A stretch of DNA of 64,000 nucleotides, taken from NCBI GenBank assembly GCA_019054805.1, contig JAHQIY010000004.1:7882501-7946500 (forward strand), in the 5' to 3' direction. Below are positions 36,299 to 46,350 of the stretch, piece by piece. Source of the stretch: Brachionus manjavacas (lineage: Eukaryota; Rotifera; Eurotatoria; Ploima; Brachionidae). The position numbers were made by a program, and so were the translations under genes. The stretch's first letter is position 1. Each line of letters begins with the position of its first letter. The notes under the pieces were generated by a model, which saw only the letters and a program-made list of their open reading frames with translations, was not told where the DNA came from and did no database searches.

Positions 36299-36980
36299 TA
36301 TACAGTGGTGTTCCGGATTTATTAGTTTACGATAATTTACGTAAAATTTTGTAAGTTTACGGAAAATTATGTAAAAAAAAAAGTCCAAAAAATTGAAATT
36401 ATTTGGCACTTTTTAACATAAAAATGAATTTTTTTATTCTTCAAAATTTATTTTCAAAATTAGGTTAAAAAAAATTTACCATAATTTTCGTAAATTTTGG
36501 TCCAGTAAATTAAATAGGAAAAAAAATTTTATTTATGTTTTTTACGTAAAAAAAAATATCTTAATGCTTTTTAATTGTTTGACCAACCTCCTTGTTTTCT
36601 ATTACTTTAATCATTATCTGGATTTTAATTTAAATTAATTATAATTTAATTTTATATTTTCAATTTTAACCTTTATTGTTTAATGAAATTTAGACATTTT
36701 ACCATTTTTTACCATTAAATTAATAACATTTTACCAAAATTTACGAAAATAATGGTAAATTTTTTTAAACATAATTTTGAAAATAAAAATTGAAGAATAA
36801 AAAAATTCATTTTTTTTTTTAAAAAGTGCCAAATTATTTCAATTTTTTGGACATTTTTTTAATTGCTGAAAAGAGGGCTAGGGCCGCTCTGAACTGCCCT
36901 GGATTTCACATCCAAATTATTTATTTTATATTATATACAGTGGTGTTCCAGATTTAGTAATTTACGATAATTTACGTTCG
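36299..36980. mobile_element. Compound palindromic repeat element
   Basis: Two direct ~40-bp repeats starting CAGTGGTGTTCC (36303 and 36938) enclose an inverted pair of ~128-bp arms, 36373-36500 and 36733-36860. The arms share AGTCCAAAAAATTG, TTTGGCAC and the complement of TTACCATAATTTTCG. Direct repeats outside and inverted repeats inside suggest a non-autonomous Tc1/pogo-like element (CAGTG-type ends) plus a partial second copy. A GC-rich patch (GAGGGCTAGGGCCGCTCTG) lies near 36871. Confidence 0.65.
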
Positions 36981-37213
36981 ATTAAATAAAAATAAATCGC
37001 CACAAATTCATTAAATTTTTTGATATAAAAATCGAAGAAAAAAAAGAACTTCATTTTTTTTTACTGAGTAAACTTGTGGTTTCTGAACCTAAGCAATCTT
37101 AAAGAGTTTTACATTCAAGCTTAATTACTTTATCTAAATATGATATTCCCTCCAGCATCGTGCATCATGAGGCTTTTAATAAACTTATATTACTGGCAAT
37201 CTCGAGTCGGCTA

Positions 37214-37290
37214 TTTGAGTTGAGTGAGAGATATGTTGGGACAAGACTAAGTCATTCTATTCAATTAGTTGTCAGACTGGTGTAGGAATA
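37214..37290 (+). repeat. Dispersed repeat copy B (pairs with 2040-2115)
   Basis: Contains GAGTTGAGTGAGAG, GTCATTCTATTC and GTCAGACTGGTGTAGG in the same order as the minus strand near 2.04-2.12 kb. The class is unknown; similarity extends weakly to the left (GAGGCTTT). Confidence 0.55.
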
Positions 37291-37592
37291 CAAAGCATGT
37301 TTCGAATCAATGTATATAGAATACCCCACTCCATTGTGAAATTGCTACCTTACTATTTTCTCTTTTTTACCTGAAGCTTCAACTATGTAAACATGTGGCA
37401 CATAAAACACCCTAAAAAAAATTTGTTATTTATTTAAATTTATTTTATTTAACTTTATATTGATTTTTTAATTTATTCTGAAGAAGCTCTAGCTCGGATT
37501 ATAAGTCCAGAGTTAAAAAAAGGCTTATATGTATCCTCACATGTATCCTGGGATCCATTTATGTATTTTTCAACAAAATAATTTAGTAAAAA

Positions 37593-39214
37593 CAGTCGAT
37601 CCTCTGTATAACGAACCCCCATATAACGAAATCCTCTGTATTACGAATAAGAATCCAGGAACCGATTTTTTATAAAAGAAAAAGATTTCTTATTTTCTTT
37701 GATACAACGAACCTCTTTATAACGAAATCCCGATAAAAAGAACTAATAAAAAAAACGAGTTATACTTTTTTTAAGAAAAAAACCTTTATATAACGAATTT
37801 TAAAAAAATGACATCCGTTAATTAACACCTTGGTAATAAAAAATAGTAAATAAATACTTGACAATTACTAATTTTTTTTTCCCTGAAAAATCAGACATTT
37901 AAAAATATGTATCCTGTTATTCTCTATATCAATATATCTAATTTTAATTTTCTTCTATTTTAACTTATTTTATTTTTTATTTTTTTTTATATTTATTTTT
38001 TTTCTTATTTTAAACTTTATTTATTTGGTTTTTTTTTTATTTTTTAAATCCGAAGGAGCCCTAGCTCGATACAGATATACAAATAAATAAATTATTGTTT
38101 ATCTGAAAATACTAAAAAGAATGAAAAGCAAGTTTGCAAAAAGGGGATATAAAAAGACAGAAATTATAAAAAAGTATACTGAGCAAAAAATAACCACTTC
38201 AAAGCTGGCCAAAGAATACAGCATTAATGCTTCTACAATTCTACTATTTTGTCGTCGAAAGCAAATATTTTAGAACAAGAACTTAGCCGGTCCAGAAAAA
38301 AAGCGTATAAAATTGTCAAGTTACGACGATGTTGATCAAGCGGTGTTGTATTGGTTCAATCAAGCTCAAAAATACAATAAAATCACAATTAGTGGTATCA
38401 AAATTCAATTACAAGCGTTGATATTTGCAACAATGTTAAGTCATCGTGACTTCAAGGCAAGTAACTGATGGCTTTGTAATTTCAAACAGAGGAATGGTAT
38501 TACAACGAAAACTGTCAATGGTGAAGCTGGACTTGTAGATCAAACGAGCGTTCAAAACTGGATTAATAACGTTCTTCCACATCTAATCAAAGAATATGCG
38601 ATTGATGACATTTTTAATTGCAACGAAATTGCTCTCTTTTATAGGGCTTTACCGAACAAGACGAGCGTTTACAAGTACATGAACCCGAACGACGTTAAAG
38701 TTTCGAAAGAGCGTATCTCATTACTTTTCACGTGCAACATGTTTTGCCCGGAGAAACTGAAGCCTTTGGTAATTTCACACTCAGAGAGTCCAAGGTGTTT
38801 TAAATCGGAATGGCTTCTCAAATGGATTAGGAAGCTAAAAGCTGAAGATCGTAAAGTGCTGCTTTTTCTCGACAATTTCAGGTGCTATAAATCTGATCCT
38901 TCCTGTGAAAATATTAAGATAGTTACTTTCCAGGCAACTGCACATCTGTTCTACAACCTTTTGATCAAGGTATAATTCATTCCTTTAAAGTTAAATATAG
39001 GACAAATGTTGCAAGAGAAAAGTTACATGCCATAGAGCACGGCTCTGAGATACCACCAATAGATATCCTTTCTTCGATTTACCAAATCGAACGCGCGTGG
39101 GACGGTATTTCTCCATCAACCATAAGAAATTGTTTTAGAAAAGCGGGCTTCAACGGCGATTTTTTATTCGATTTAGACGAACTGTGCGAGAACGAAGAGG
39201 ATCAGTATCAAAGA
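37593..39214 (+). mobile_element. pogo/Tigger-like DNA transposon, degraded
   Basis: The left terminus CAGTCGATCCTCTGTATAACG is pogo-like, followed by at least five subterminal TATAACGAA-type motifs (37607-37795). The decayed transposase (about 38110-39210) begins with a CENP-B-like DNA-binding region (KRGYKKTEIIKKYTEQK, SKLAKEYSINASTI). The DDE_1 core follows: IFNCNEIALFYRALP with the first catalytic Asp replaced by Asn, VLLFLDNFRCYKS with Asp present, and VLQPFDQGIIHSFK with Asp present. Frameshifts near 38270, 38470 and 38940 make it non-functional. No right terminus was found: the frame runs into a flavin mono-oxygenase fragment. Confidence 0.85.
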
Positions 39215-39727
39215 GGTATCACTATTGAAAAAGGTGTAATTGTAAAAGAAGTTTCAACCACAAATGAATTGGTAAAATGCGAGTTACAAACCCTTGACGG
39301 ACGAACTGAAAGCTTGGTATTTGATGACATATTTTGTGCAGATGGCGCTCACAGCGCAACCAGAAAATCATTAGGTCTAAAATTCAATGGAAGCACTTAT
39401 AAATTACCTCTGTATTTATATATTTTTTTTGGAGGTGATGCCGCTCATGTTCATTCTCCAACCGGTGGTAGAGGCATGAATTTAGGAATAGAACGATGCA
39501 TTTGTTTTTGTGGAATTACTAGCCGAAAATCGCTTAAATGAATATGAAGAATTAAGACAGAATGTTGTGAAAAAAACACTAGCCAGAATTGATATGATTA
39601 CAAAAGTAATGCTAGGAGAGAATGTTTTCTATCGTTTTATTAGAAGGCTTTTTTTATTTTTGTTGCCTACTTTGTTTCCCTTTGTGAAAAAAAAATTAAC
39701 AACTTATTTTTATTGGACTTTATTATA
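39215..39727 (+). pseudogene. FAD-dependent mono-oxygenase fragment fused to the transposase frame
   Basis: It continues in the same frame as the pogo C-terminus from the segment ITIEKGVIVKEV onward. Next come FDDIFCADGAHSATRKSLG (FAD/NAD-contact D-G-x-x-S motif) and GGDAAHVHSPTGGRGMNLG (GD motif of PHBH-type flavoproteins). A small frameshift at about 39495 moves the rest, ELLAENRLNEYEELR to VMLGENVFYRF, into another frame. The substrate-binding middle and the N-terminal GxGxxG are missing. This is a dead, internally deleted copy. Whether it was captured by the element or joined by deletion cannot be decided here. Confidence 0.78.
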
Positions 39728-40825
39728 AAATTTTTTGATGAGAATTTTTCTAAAAAAAAAACAAAAACTATTTATTTTTTTTAAATATTTTTTTATAGTA
39801 AATAAAAAAAATAATAAACATAAAAATAATTATAATAATCTCCTATGAGACTTGCTAGAGGTGCCTGTAGAGCTATCTTAGATGGAATAAGAACTCCAAG
39901 GACCTTAATGAAATAGTATAATGAAATAGTATAGTGTAATGAAAAAAATAATCCATAAAGCTTTCAAAATTGATTTTTGTTAACTCAGCAAAAGAATTTT
40001 GAAAAATATCAAAATTTGATGTTTGATTGCGATAAACCTTTTTGAAAAAAGTCACAGAAATAAGTTTTAAAGTTTACTTTTATCATTTTTTGTCAATTTT
40101 TTAAAATTAATTTAAAAAAAATTTAACCATTTAAAGTTCGAGAAATCCAAAACTTAATTAAACTAGACGAAATTCTAAAAAAATCTATTGTTTTACTTTT
40201 AACATTTTAGCTTTCTTTTAAAATTCAAAATTTTTTTTTTTAAATAGTTTTTTTTTCAATAAAAAAATTGACACATCCTTTATTTTAAGAATAAAAAAAT
40301 ACGTCAGAAGAAAATTTTCTGATCTTTCAGATATTAAAACAAAATGATTCAATATTATTGAATACCTGGGTCGGGAAGAACTACAACTTTTTAAAGGGTT
40401 ATTTATTTCTAGACCCCTAGGTAAAAAAATTTATTCTTAAGCCTCCAAAAAAAAATTAAATTTAGGGTTTCAGAGAATGTAATTTACGAATTACAAGTCA
40501 AAAATTAGAAATTCATATGACACTTAAGTTTTGAATTTCTTGAACTTCATTAAAACCAGCAATATCTTCATGGATTTGTAAAAATATTTCACATCTGTTA
40601 AAGAACCTAAGAACTAAAAGGTTAATGAATTAATTTTATCTAAAAAGTAAAATAAATAAATAGTCAAAATTCAGTTTAAATTAATTATCAAGGTTCATCG
40701 AAATTTCTGGATCTGAAAAAAACAATTGATTAATTTAAAGGAAAAAAATTTTATATTAAAAATTACAATGTAACTAGAAAAAAATAACAGATAATGATTT
40801 AAATTAAAATTAAATAAAAAAAAGC
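39728..40825. other. Intergenic, no gene recognised
   Basis: AT-rich. A short less-AT patch (GAGACTTGCTAGAGGTGCC near 39847) might be a repeat end. No coding motif was seen. The right part is probably the 3' UTR of the membrane-protein gene. Confidence 0.45.
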
Positions 40826-41977
40826 TTATAAAAATCTTTTTAATAACAAAAAACAAAAAAAAAGATTATTCGAAAAACTAATTTTAATTCTTTGAGAAAA
40901 GTTGTTCGGACAAATGTTCCAACTTGTTTCCTTAGTTAGATGAATGCGAGGACTTTTAACTTCACAATTTGAAAATCCATTCCAGCCCAGCTCAACTTTA
41001 CCATCAAACTCCTGAACCAAATACAATTTTCTATCTCCTAAGCCAGGGCAACTGGAAAAACAGGTCAAATTCTTGGTCATTACAGCACAGTTGTACGAAG
41101 GGTAAGCACCTGAGTCAAGATATTTTAACTGAATTAAGAGCTTGAGTGCATTTGAACAATCAGGATAGACCAACTGAGCAGCAGCATCACAATTTATTTC
41201 AGCTTTCAGAAACCGCAAATAATATCTTCTACAATTTGATCTCGAACAATATGAATAAGCTAATCTTTTATTATTACTGTATAAAATGTCATATAATGTG
41301 CCAACAAAACGGTATGAATAATTTGGGTCTTTGACAAATTCTTCATCTTCGATTAGGTCAATTTCAGTTTGATTGAAAAATCCCATTTTAATGGTTCTCG
41401 GATTTATGTCTTTTTTGAAAGAGGTATTTAAATTTACAAGAAGAATAATATTTAGAATAGCTATGCCGATTAAAACTAAAATACAAAACAAAAATAATAC
41501 AATTTTAGCCAATTTATACCAGTTTTTGGTCAAAGTCTGGTTGGGTATAAACAACAATATATGAAAGATACCAATCAAAATTACCAATATTAATGTCATG
41601 GATGCTCTAGCTTGGACTATTTGATAAAATGAATAGTTAAAACAAACCAAGAACTTGTATGTAATTGCTTCCTTGGGTATACCAAGAAAGAAAAGAGTTG
41701 CTCCAGAAGACAATAAAGAAAAAAAATAATTTTTGTTTACTATTAAAATAAACACTGAAAAAATTACAGCAATTATATTAAAAATGCCCATAACAATTAC
41801 AGCTGTATAAATGCCAGTGTAAGAAATATAGCTGTCAAAAGATTTCATAGCTATTGAACCGGCATAATTTGTTTTTGCCATTACAGCTATGTCAAGTCCG
41901 AAAATGGTGATGGTAAAAATTACATATAAAAAACCGATCACAAAATTAATAATCGAAATCAGTCGTTCTTTTTCCAT
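40826..41977 (-). CDS. Four-TM Cys-rich membrane protein, copy A (383 aa), unrecognised family
   Basis: Single exon from MEKERLISI. Four predicted transmembrane helices lie at about 10-33, 55-80, 120-145 and 155-183. A ~190-residue soluble region follows with regularly placed Cys (CSRSNC, INC, YPDC, YNC, LTC, SSC, NC, NIC), then a short hydrophobic C-terminus that might be a GPI or membrane signal. The layout resembles a tetraspan receptor or clarin/claudin-like fold plus an ectodomain, but I recognise no family. Its paralogue is at 55701-56852 in opposite orientation. Residues about 95-235 and 262-375 are near identical between them, while residues 1-90 and 236-260 differ clearly. Both copies are intact, arguing for function. 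Confidence 0.8.
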   Translation of the reverse strand: MEKERLISIINFVIGFLYVIFTITIFGLDIAVMAKTNYAGSIAMKSFDSYISYTGIYTAVIVMGIFNIIAVIFSVFILIVNKNYFFSLLSSGATLFFLGIPKEAITYKFLVCFNYSFYQIVQARASMTLILVILIGIFHILLFIPNQTLTKNWYKLAKIVLFLFCILVLIGIAILNIILLVNLNTSFKKDINPRTIKMGFFNQTEIDLIEDEEFVKDPNYSYRFVGTLYDILYSNNKRLAYSYCSRSNCRRYYLRFLKAEINCDAAAQLVYPDCSNALKLLIQLKYLDSGAYPSYNCAVMTKNLTCFSSCPGLGDRKLYLVQEFDGKVELGWNGFSNCEVKSPRIHLTKETSWNICPNNFSQRIKISFSNNLFFCFLLLKRFL

Positions 41978-42598
41978 TCTTGATATCTTATTCTAATTTG
42001 AGATGCTAAAATTTTCTTTCAACCAACTTTTATATATTTTGTTTTTTTTTATGATTGAATTTCGAAATTTATTATTTACTTTTTAAATGATTAACATAGA
42101 ATTAGTAAATTTTATTTTGACGATATTATTTTAAGATTCTTAATAAAGTATGCGCACACGATTTACCTATGAATTTAAAAATTTCGTTTATTAATTGTCA
42201 AGTTCTTTTTAAAGCTTTCGAAATTCTGTCACTAGTTTTTACTTAATGTAATTTTTTAACAAATTCTGTATCCAGGGAATTAAATTTTAAGTTATATTAA
42301 ATATTATTATTTAAAATAAAAAAATACTTTTATTCATTTAAAATAAATATTTGAAGCATAAATAAAAAATGAATTATACGATTTTTATAGTATTTGAAAA
42401 GAAGAAAAGATAAAACTTTTAAATACTCTTAATTTAGAATTATTAAATGATAATCTTTGACATCATACATTGTTATTTTTATTAGAACTGTGAGTGTCAA
42501 ATTTAAAAACAGAAATAAAAATAAAAAACTTTTTGAGAAACCCATTGATATTTTTGATCTTTTTAAAAAATTTTATTTGAACTTGTGTTTCTTTTTTT
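41978..42598. other. Intergenic upstream of copy A, nothing recognised
   Basis: AT-rich 5' flank of the membrane-protein gene up to a MITE. It shows no evident similarity to the flank of copy B, which is expected if only the coding region is homogenised. Confidence 0.4.
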
Positions 42599-42845
42599 GG
42601 GTCATGTCTACTTTGAGATCAAGTGTTCACAAAAAAATTTTATCATAAATCTTATGTCCAGAATGTGATCATTTTGACCACAAAAATATTTATTAGACTT
42701 CTTGTGATCAAAAATTGATCACAAAAGATTTTGTTAATTAATGGAAGTTTTGGTCACACAATATATGATCATTGATCCCTAATCACATTCTGGACATAAG
42801 ACCTATGATCATAATTTTTTGTGATCATTAAGTCGACACGACCCC
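42599..42845. mobile_element. MITE, ~247 bp
   Basis: Terminal inverted repeats begin GGGTCATGTCTACTT on the left and GGGGTCGTGTCGACTT on the right (complement). They continue for about 70 bp and include an exact 19-bp internal pair (CTTATGTCCAGAATGTGAT and its complement at about 42782-42800). GATC-rich centre, no coding capacity. T-rich sequence flanks both sides, so target duplications are ambiguous. Confidence 0.75.
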
Positions 42846-43667
42846 TTTTTTTGAAAGCTCGATTTGTTTCAATTTAATTTAAGTTTATTCTTTACCTCAT
42901 GATACCTAGAATTTAAATTAAATTGAAAAATGAAGGTATTCTTTCCTAATACATATTCATCAGTTATTATAAATTAGTATATGTAAATTTTATAACGAAT
43001 GTGTCTAAAATTATTTAAAAAAATTTTGAATATATAAAATAAAATTTTTTGCTTATTAATTTAGACCAAGTTTATTTTATTTAAAAAATGAGCTCAAAGA
43101 TGAATATGATGTAAGTTCTTTTTATATTTATTTTATCATACGAGTGTTTCTTTTTAAGATTCTGTTTTTACAGTTTTATTAAGAAATTAATTTTTTATTT
43201 ATTGATAATTTTCAGTAGTTATTATTTGACTAAACAGATGAGTTCTTTGAAACATTCAACTGAATTAATATTTACAAATTTTTTTTTCTTTATGCGATTT
43301 GTGTGTTAATTTGATTTTATAAGAATAAGATCTTTTGATAAAACACAATTTAAATAAATTTTTTTAAACTAAAGAAAAGATAAATTCCAAAAATTCATTC
43401 CAAAAACATTTTAAAAAAAACATTTTTTAATAAATTAGCATTTAACTAATTAGTTCATTCCTGATTGAATTGAATTAAATGATACAATTTCGAAAAAAAG
43501 GTTTTAAAAAGTTTAGAAAAATATAATTGCCATTCGGCAATATAAACATGTCAAAATTTCAATCCAAAATTACTTTCATTTCATTTGATATTTTAAAAAT
43601 TATTTAAGAATAATTAATTAACTTACTAATTAAAAAGATTAAAAATATATTTGATTCTTCTTAAATA

Positions 43668-44552
43668 ATGTCAATGGATAGTAATTACTTGATGAATTCA
43701 TCACAAAATTTAGCTAATACTGGCAATGCATCTAATCCGAGCAGCCAATTTTCAAGCCAGACTGTTTCAAACATCTCAACTGGGACCACATCGATAAATT
43801 ACATGGATGAGCTGGTTAAAGAATATTTGATTTATCGAGGCTTTAATTCTTCAATCAAATCGTTTGACTCTGATCTAAAACAAGACAAAGATCGGTCATT
43901 TAAACCTGACAAAATTACTGATCAACTTTTATCCTTTATTTACTCATTTGACTTGAGCGGCCTGATTGATTACTGGAATTATTTAGACCAAAAATATTTT
44001 AGTCGTATTACTATAAAAATATCCAAAGCTAGTCACTATACTTTGATCAAAAGATATGAGCTTTATTTGCATAGATTGTATGTCATAAACACAATAAAAT
44101 GCGGTAAACAAGATAAAACTTTTGAATTTTTCGATAACCTGGCAAACAAACAACAGCTTCAATTTGAATGGAAAGAATGGTATTGTTTACCATTTCTAAA
44201 AAACCCGGATGAAAATCCAAACTTTTCAATTTATTTTACCCAGAATTGGATCGATGCATTTATTGTATCTCTACAAAATTTTCTGACAATAGTTTTTCAA
44301 AGCATTCAGTACCCTAGGCTTCTTAATTATGATGAAGATGCTTTTTGGAATAAATTAAATGGTCGTTCTAAGACTACAAATTCCAAATTTAATGATCCAA
44401 GCTTAAATTTTGAGCATGAATATTTACAACAAGAACTCACTGATGAATTTCAATTTACTCAAAGCAATTTAAACAATGGAAATGATAATAGTTTTATTAA
44501 TATGATAAAAAATTTAACTTCAAATTCATCTTTGAGCTCAAGTTTTAAATAA
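43668..44552 (+). CDS. WDR91: WDR91 N-terminal domain protein lacking WD40 repeats (294 aa)
   Basis: WDR91 acts with WDR81 to restrain PI3K-III/Beclin and promote Rab7-dependent endosome maturation. The ORF matches its N-terminal part: MDELVKEYLIYRGFNSSIK (LisH-like), PDKITDQLLSFI, DYWNYLDQKYFSRI, FEWKEWYCLPFLKNPDENP, DAFIVSLQNFL. After about residue 230 the sequence is low-complexity and stops at 44552. The WD40 propeller of the ~750-aa human protein is absent, and no WD repeats occur before the LINE at 45.6 kb. A possible upstream micro-exon, 43088-43110 (MSSKMNMI, donor GTAAGT), could splice to TAG|TAATTAC at 43683. A weak donor (CAA|GTTTTA) near the end could lead to exons elsewhere. Confidence 0.8.
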   Translation: MSMDSNYLMNSSQNLANTGNASNPSSQFSSQTVSNISTGTTSINYMDELVKEYLIYRGFNSSIKSFDSDLKQDKDRSFKPDKITDQLLSFIYSFDLSGLIDYWNYLDQKYFSRITIKISKASHYTLIKRYELYLHRLYVINTIKCGKQDKTFEFFDNLANKQQLQFEWKEWYCLPFLKNPDENPNFSIYFTQNWIDAFIVSLQNFLTIVFQSIQYPRLLNYDEDAFWNKLNGRSKTTNSKFNDPSLNFEHEYLQQELTDEFQFTQSNLNNGNDNSFINMIKNLTSNSSLSSSFK

Positions 44553-44811
44553 ATTAGCAAAAAATTTAAATTGATCTCTTCTTTCTCTGGAATTGAAAAT
44601 TATTTTTTTTTAGCATATTTCGTAAAATTAAAATCATACCGTTGATTCTGAATTAATAATTTTTTTATTTTAAAAAACTTTCCTCTTTTTGTATCAAAAT
44701 ATTTAAAATACATTTTTTAAAATAAAATCGGCTCTTCAACAATTTTTAAACACTTTAAAAAATTTAAATCAAAATTTAAATACAATTTTTTTATTAAATG
44801 AAAGCTAGTAT

Positions 44812-45018
44812 TTTAAAATTTCATTTCTTTATGAATAGAGTGTCCAAAACTTGGAATCAGCTACCAAGAATGATTGTTGAATCACGAAGCTTAAATGTTT
44901 TTAAAGCAAGATTGGACAAGTGGTTATAATTATTTATAATTTATTAGTTTCAGGGCTGTAAAGTGTAACACTCGGCAGAAACTGTCCAGCCATTTATTAC
45001 TACTACTACTACTAAAAA
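44812..45018 (+). mobile_element. 5'-truncated LINE 3' end, second family
   Basis: Encodes FFMNRVSKTWNQLPRMIVES and FKARLDKWL followed by a stop: the RT C-terminal motif seen in CR1-like LINEs. A short 3' UTR and a TACTACTACTAC tail follow. It differs in sequence from the LINE at 45.6-49.3 kb. Confidence 0.72.
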
Positions 45019-45295
45019 ATTAATATTTCAATGATAATAACTCATTATATAATTCTGTGATAATGCGGGCTCCATTCAGTTTAACAAAAAAAATATTTTT
45101 TTCTGAAAGAGGATTCAATTTTACATTAAAAAATAAAAAAATAAAAATCTATTAATCAATCCTTTCCCTAATTAAACAACCAACTCTCAAAAATAAGAAT
45201 TTTGTAAAATTTTTTCAAGTTTCCTAGAACAATTATCAATTGGATTGATATTTTCTTCATTTTGGAATTATATTTCATTATTATCTACTGTTTTT

Positions 45296-45400
45296 GCCCG
45301 TATAGTCAAAATCTTCAAAATATCTCTGCAGGACGGGACTCAGGTCTCATTCTCATTAAGAACTCATAAAAGATCTCACTGAGATACAATGTGAATTACA
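45296..45400 (+). mobile_element. SINE-like fragment related to 50179-50464
   Basis: CAAAATCTTCAAAATATCTCTGCAGGACG corresponds to the middle of the SINE near 50260-50285 (AAATCTTCAAAACATCTCTAC). The rest has diverged or belongs to a related family. Confidence 0.4.
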
Positions 45401-45591
45401 TGTAGAAAAATTTGAGATTCAGCTCAGATCTCAATAGAAAATATAAATAAAGAATAAGTTTTTAAGCAAAAAACTAAGTAAAATTGAAATTGAAAAGAAC
45501 ACACCAAAATATAAGCACACGTTAGCCAAAAGTAAGGAAAAAAAAGCACAAGTAAGCCAAAATAAAATAAAAAGCACGCAGTTTTTGTCAA

Positions 45592-46350
45592 ATGGACTCA
45601 AATTTTTTGCTTGAAACAAACTGGCCAACGTTTGGACAGGGAACCGTATCTGGGCATTCAAAAACTTTGCATGAATGGTGCGGTAATATTTCGAAATTCG
45701 TCCTGGAGCTTTCAAATCATGTGAAACATCTAGAGGAAAGAGTAATTGAGAAAGACATTGAAATAAACAAACTGAAATCTGAATTGGCAGCAGCAAATAA
45801 AACAGCAAACTCATCCAACATCAGTAGTCAGTGGGTTCAAGTTGTAAAACAAGGGACAAAAAATGCAAAAAAACCAGCCGACCAGATAGCTGTAGCAAAT
45901 GCAACCATCAGCGAAATGAATGAAAGAATCAAAAGAAAAAAAAATGTGACCATTTATGGTGTGCCAGAATCAAAGAAAGAGATTCTAACAGACAGGAAGG
46001 CAGAAGATGAAGAAAAAATCAAACAAATTTTGACCACTATTGGGAAAGGTGATGTCAAGCCAGCGTATTCAAGACGCTTGAGATCGAAAGACCAAAGTAA
46101 ACCAGGCCCAATTCTAGTAGAACTCAAAGAAGAAGCAAACAGAAATCCACTACTACTAGCAGCCAAAAAGTTGCGAGATTCAAATAATTTCAAATCTATT
46201 TATCTTAGTCCAGATTTGACTGAAACCGAAAGAGCTTTAGACTATGAATTGAGGAAACAAAGAAACGAAGCAAATAATGGTCTTTCACAAGACTCGCCCT
46301 TTCGATATGGCATCCGTGGAAATCAGATCGTCAAATTCAAGAAGCAATAA
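45592..46350 (+). CDS. LINE ORF1 protein (252 aa)
   Basis: Nucleic-acid-binding partner of the LINE ribonucleoprotein. A predicted coiled coil spans about residues 40-70 (LEERVIEKDIEINKLKSELAA). A basic block, MNERIKRKKNVTIYGVPES, follows, characteristic of CR1/Jockey-group ORF1 proteins (VxIxGVPE, start of an RRM-like fold), with LSPDLTETERALDYELRKQ toward the end. Intact. It overlaps ORF2 by about 74 nt in another frame, suggesting coupled or re-initiated translation. Confidence 0.85.
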   Translation: MDSNFLLETNWPTFGQGTVSGHSKTLHEWCGNISKFVLELSNHVKHLEERVIEKDIEINKLKSELAAANKTANSSNISSQWVQVVKQGTKNAKKPADQIAVANATISEMNERIKRKKNVTIYGVPESKKEILTDRKAEDEEKIKQILTTIGKGDVKPAYSRRLRSKDQSKPGPILVELKEEANRNPLLLAAKKLRDSNNFKSIYLSPDLTETERALDYELRKQRNEANNGLSQDSPFRYGIRGNQIVKFKKQ

